A stretch of DNA of 64,000 nt, taken from contig SWBL01000013.1 in the NCBI GenBank assembly GCA_024195585.1, positions 186,001 to 250,000 of the forward strand, written 5' to 3'. The notes below the pieces were generated by a model. It searched no databases. It was not told the origin of the DNA and worked only from the letters and a program-made list of their open reading frames with translations. The position numbers and the translations under genes are program-made. Source of the DNA: Aureobasidium sp. EXF-3400. Its lineage: Eukaryota > Ascomycota > Dothideomycetes > Dothideales > Saccotheciaceae. This document shows positions 62,296-64,000 of this stretch, one piece after another (positions within the stretch are counted from its first letter, which is position 1; each line of letters starts with the position of its first letter).

Positions 62296-63243
62296 ATGGA
62301 CGACCCTCCGTTGGCTTCGCTTTCTTTGACTCACGTCCATTATGTGAGATGCTGCATGCTCCTGCCCGACTGACACAAAGCAGCTAACCTTTCGTCTCAG
62401 AATCCCAATGATCCAATTGCACATGCCTGTGCCTTTCTGGCCCTTGTACCCCAGGCTCTGTGCATCACATATGCCACTTTGATATGGAGCACCCGCGAGG
62501 CAGAGGTCGCCCTCATGTTTGCTGGTCAATTGGCTTGTGAAGCTCTCAATTGGGTCCTCAAACGCACCATTCGTGAAGAGAGACCACATCGTAAGCACTC
62601 CCTCCCTCGATCCTCCCTGGAAGTGACCTATAGAAAGTTACAATACTACCAGGAAGCAGGACAGCGCCCACTGAGAGGCGACAATGTTATCGGCTCTCTC
62701 TAGACACGCCCCTGCTTCCTAATAGTATTATGCATTTCTACAGCTACTCGTGTTACATACCCCAGTACTGACTCTGCCTCTTCTGCAGGTCTGACTGGCA
62801 AGGGCTACGGCATGCCCTCATCGCACGCTCAATTCGTTTCGTACTTCGCAGTTTCTCTGACCTTCTTCCTCCTCTTGCGACACAACCCTCACGCTCCCAA
62901 TGCCTCGACCACCCACATCCCAACTTCCACATTCGAGAGACTTGCCTTGTCTGCCCTGGTTATCGCCGGTGCTGCTGCTGTCGCCCAGAGCAGAATATAC
63001 CTCAACTACCACACTGAAAGACAAATCCTGGTTGGTTGCATTATGGGCGCGCTTTTTGCCGTCTTCTGGTATCTGTTCACAGCATACTTGCGCCGTTCGG
63101 GCTGGTTGGATTGGGTATTGGACACCTCAATTGCCAAATTCTTTCGCATACGAGATCTGGTCGTCAATGAGGATCTAGTCGATGCTGGTTGGGAGAGATG
63201 GCAGCAGCGTAGAAGCAAGAGAAGCGAGCAAAAATCCAGATAG
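62296..63243 (+). CDS. CAX4: Dolichyl-diphosphatase Cax4 (PAP2 family), two introns
   Basis: Spliced from 62296-62343, 62401-62590 and 62789-63243 (230 aa). Intron 1 is 57 bp (GTGAGA...CTCAG). Intron 2 is 198 bp (GTAAGC...CTGCAG), three to four times the usual size here, and holds a hairpin element. The protein starts MDDPPLASLSLTHVHYNPND, typical of the family. PAP2 motif 1 is KRTIREERPHR near 71-80, motif 2 is GYGMPSSHAQF, and motif 3 is QSRIYLNYHTERQ, whose catalytic His and final Gln are as in dolichyl-diphosphatases. Four or more membrane segments are visible. The enzyme cleaves dolichyl diphosphate in the ER lumen so that the lipid carrier for N-glycosylation can be reused. Confidence 0.93.
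62626..62750 (-). mobile_element. MITE-like hairpin element, copy 1, inside CAX4 intron 2
   Basis: Left arm at 62626-62660 and right arm at 62711-62745 are inverted repeats: AATACTACCAGGAAGCAGG against CCTGCTTCCTAATAGTATT, with 17 of 19 bases paired, extended outward by a weaker match. The loop of about 50 bp contains CCGATAAC on the minus strand, shared with the other copies. Its reverse complement aligns with copy 2 over about 90 bp. Confidence 0.75.
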
Positions 63244-63937
63244 ATGTCCATATCGACCGTCAACATACACTCTACCAATGTGCTACAGTCTGCAACTTTT
63301 GCTGCAGCAGAAAGAAACAATCATCTTCACGGGCAGAGGCGTGGCCATAGAGAGTCGATAAGATGTCGTTTCTCAGCGGGCGCTGTCCTGTTTCCTAATG
63401 GTATTATGTGTTTGTATAGTTGCACGGGCAGAACAGCGAAGAATTTTCTGATCCTTCAGGGCGACTACGCCTTACTGCTGTCTAGACACTGAGGCTTTGG
63501 AGGAGGATTGGCGCAGTCCACCAATCAGGGAGAATAATTGTGTCTTCATCCGCGCCCATGGGGCCCGACATCGCGTTTTAGTCGGCCGTTCAGATGTATG
63601 CAAGAGCCAACAACTCCACAGTGCCCGCATTTTCTCAAAAGATGTCCATCACGTGTAGCTCTTTCGGCAATCCAATGCAACCTACGGGCACACACGGCTG
63701 GACTAATCGACATCCTTCGGGTATAAAGAAGACTCACGCAGTCTGTCCAGCTTGCAACTGTTCCTCGTCTTGTTGCTGTGCTCTTCGTCCCTCGCTGCTT
63801 CCGTCTCTGCCCTCATAGCCGTAAACTTTCCTTATCGTTATCGGACCCTTTCCTCACCACTTACTCGAACGCCGCCGTGCATCGGAACCAATCACAGCCT
63901 TGATTCTTCAATTTTTCTCCCTCTTCCTCTCTCCAAA
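63244..63937. other. CAX4 3' region and next promoter
   Basis: Contains copy 2 of the element and, near 63721-63727, TATAAAG, which may serve the gene starting at 63938. The stretch from 63760 is pyrimidine-rich, as in many fungal leaders. Confidence 0.4.
63331..63425 (+). mobile_element. MITE-like element, copy 2
   Basis: Lies less than 100 bp after the CAX4 stop. It shares GCAGAGGCGTGG, GAGAGTCGATAAGATGTCG, CTCAGCGGGCGCTGTCCTG and TTTCCTAATGGTATTATG with the reverse complement of copy 1. The left arm is degraded. Confidence 0.65.
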
Positions 63938-64000
63938 ATGTCCAGCTTCAGCGTCCCAACTCTCGCATCACAATACAAGATGGCTTCTGATCACTCTTCG
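63938..64000 (+). CDS. Possible start of a gene cut by right edge
   Basis: An ATG in good context (CCAAAATG) after a C/T-rich leader opens a frame that stays open for the remaining 21 codons (MSSFSVPTLASQYKMASDHS...). Too short to identify. Confidence 0.35.
   Translation, partial: MSSFSVPTLASQYKMASDHSS

Noticed and set aside
1..64000. CRISPR arrays, rRNA genes, integrated phage or virus
   Set aside because: No direct-repeat/spacer pattern, no rRNA-like blocks and no capsid, integrase or polymerase motifs in any frame.

Overview
The window is nuclear DNA of a filamentous ascomycete (Pezizomycotina). The basis is the spliceosomal introns of mostly 48-63 bp with GT...AG ends and CTAAC/CTGAC-like branch sites, the dense spacing (about one gene per 2.3 kb on both strands), and fungus-specific families: Zn2Cys6 regulator, fungal Scm3 with a Myb domain, YAT-type permease, Ten1, Atg6, Rsm24. 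A dothideomycete is my best guess, but nothing here proves the class. No bacterial, organellar or viral block and no rRNA or CRISPR array was seen.

Layout. 0-12.1 kb is an accessory-like stretch: a small secreted protein cut by the left edge, three different SRR1-like proteins, a secreted cysteine-rich glycoprotein, an isochorismatase-fold hydrolase and an amino-acid permease. 12.2-24.4 kb holds TEN1 (telomere capping, recovered only by splicing two short exons), SNF7 (ESCRT-III), a Zn2Cys6 regulator, a 1604-residue FHA-forkhead factor and a prolyl-4-hydroxylase-like oxygenase. 24.4-33.3 kb has a long gene-poor piece, a dynamin-like GTPase gene interrupted by 14 in-frame stops, a small unknown gene and an MFS transporter. 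34.0-39.1 kb is a one-direction row of four fast-diverging genes that share a short Cys-rich motif; two add a coiled coil. 40.6-63.3 kb is housekeeping: RSM24, an O-fucosyltransferase-like membrane protein, VPS30/ATG6, SCM3, a Mi-2/CHD-type remodeller, MRM1, ABZ2, an RWD-RBR ubiquitin ligase and dolichyl-diphosphatase CAX4. A last gene may begin at 63,938 and run off the edge.

The genes are not one pathway. Divergent pairs that share a short promoter region are VPS30/SCM3, the CHD remodeller/MRM1 and the RBR ligase/CAX4.

Most notable: (1) the GTPase pseudogene at 25,978-29,739, whose stops are all TAG or TAA, mostly in what look like former glutamine codons, with no frameshift seen and a damaged P-loop, as expected from repeat-induced point mutation (RIP); (2) the four-gene Cys-motif row; (3) a family of about 100-bp hairpin elements, one of which sits inside and enlarges the second intron of CAX4; (4) three SRR1-like genes within 12 kb, one with an internal 48-bp repeat; (5) three degenerate tRNA-like loci with recognisable A and B boxes.
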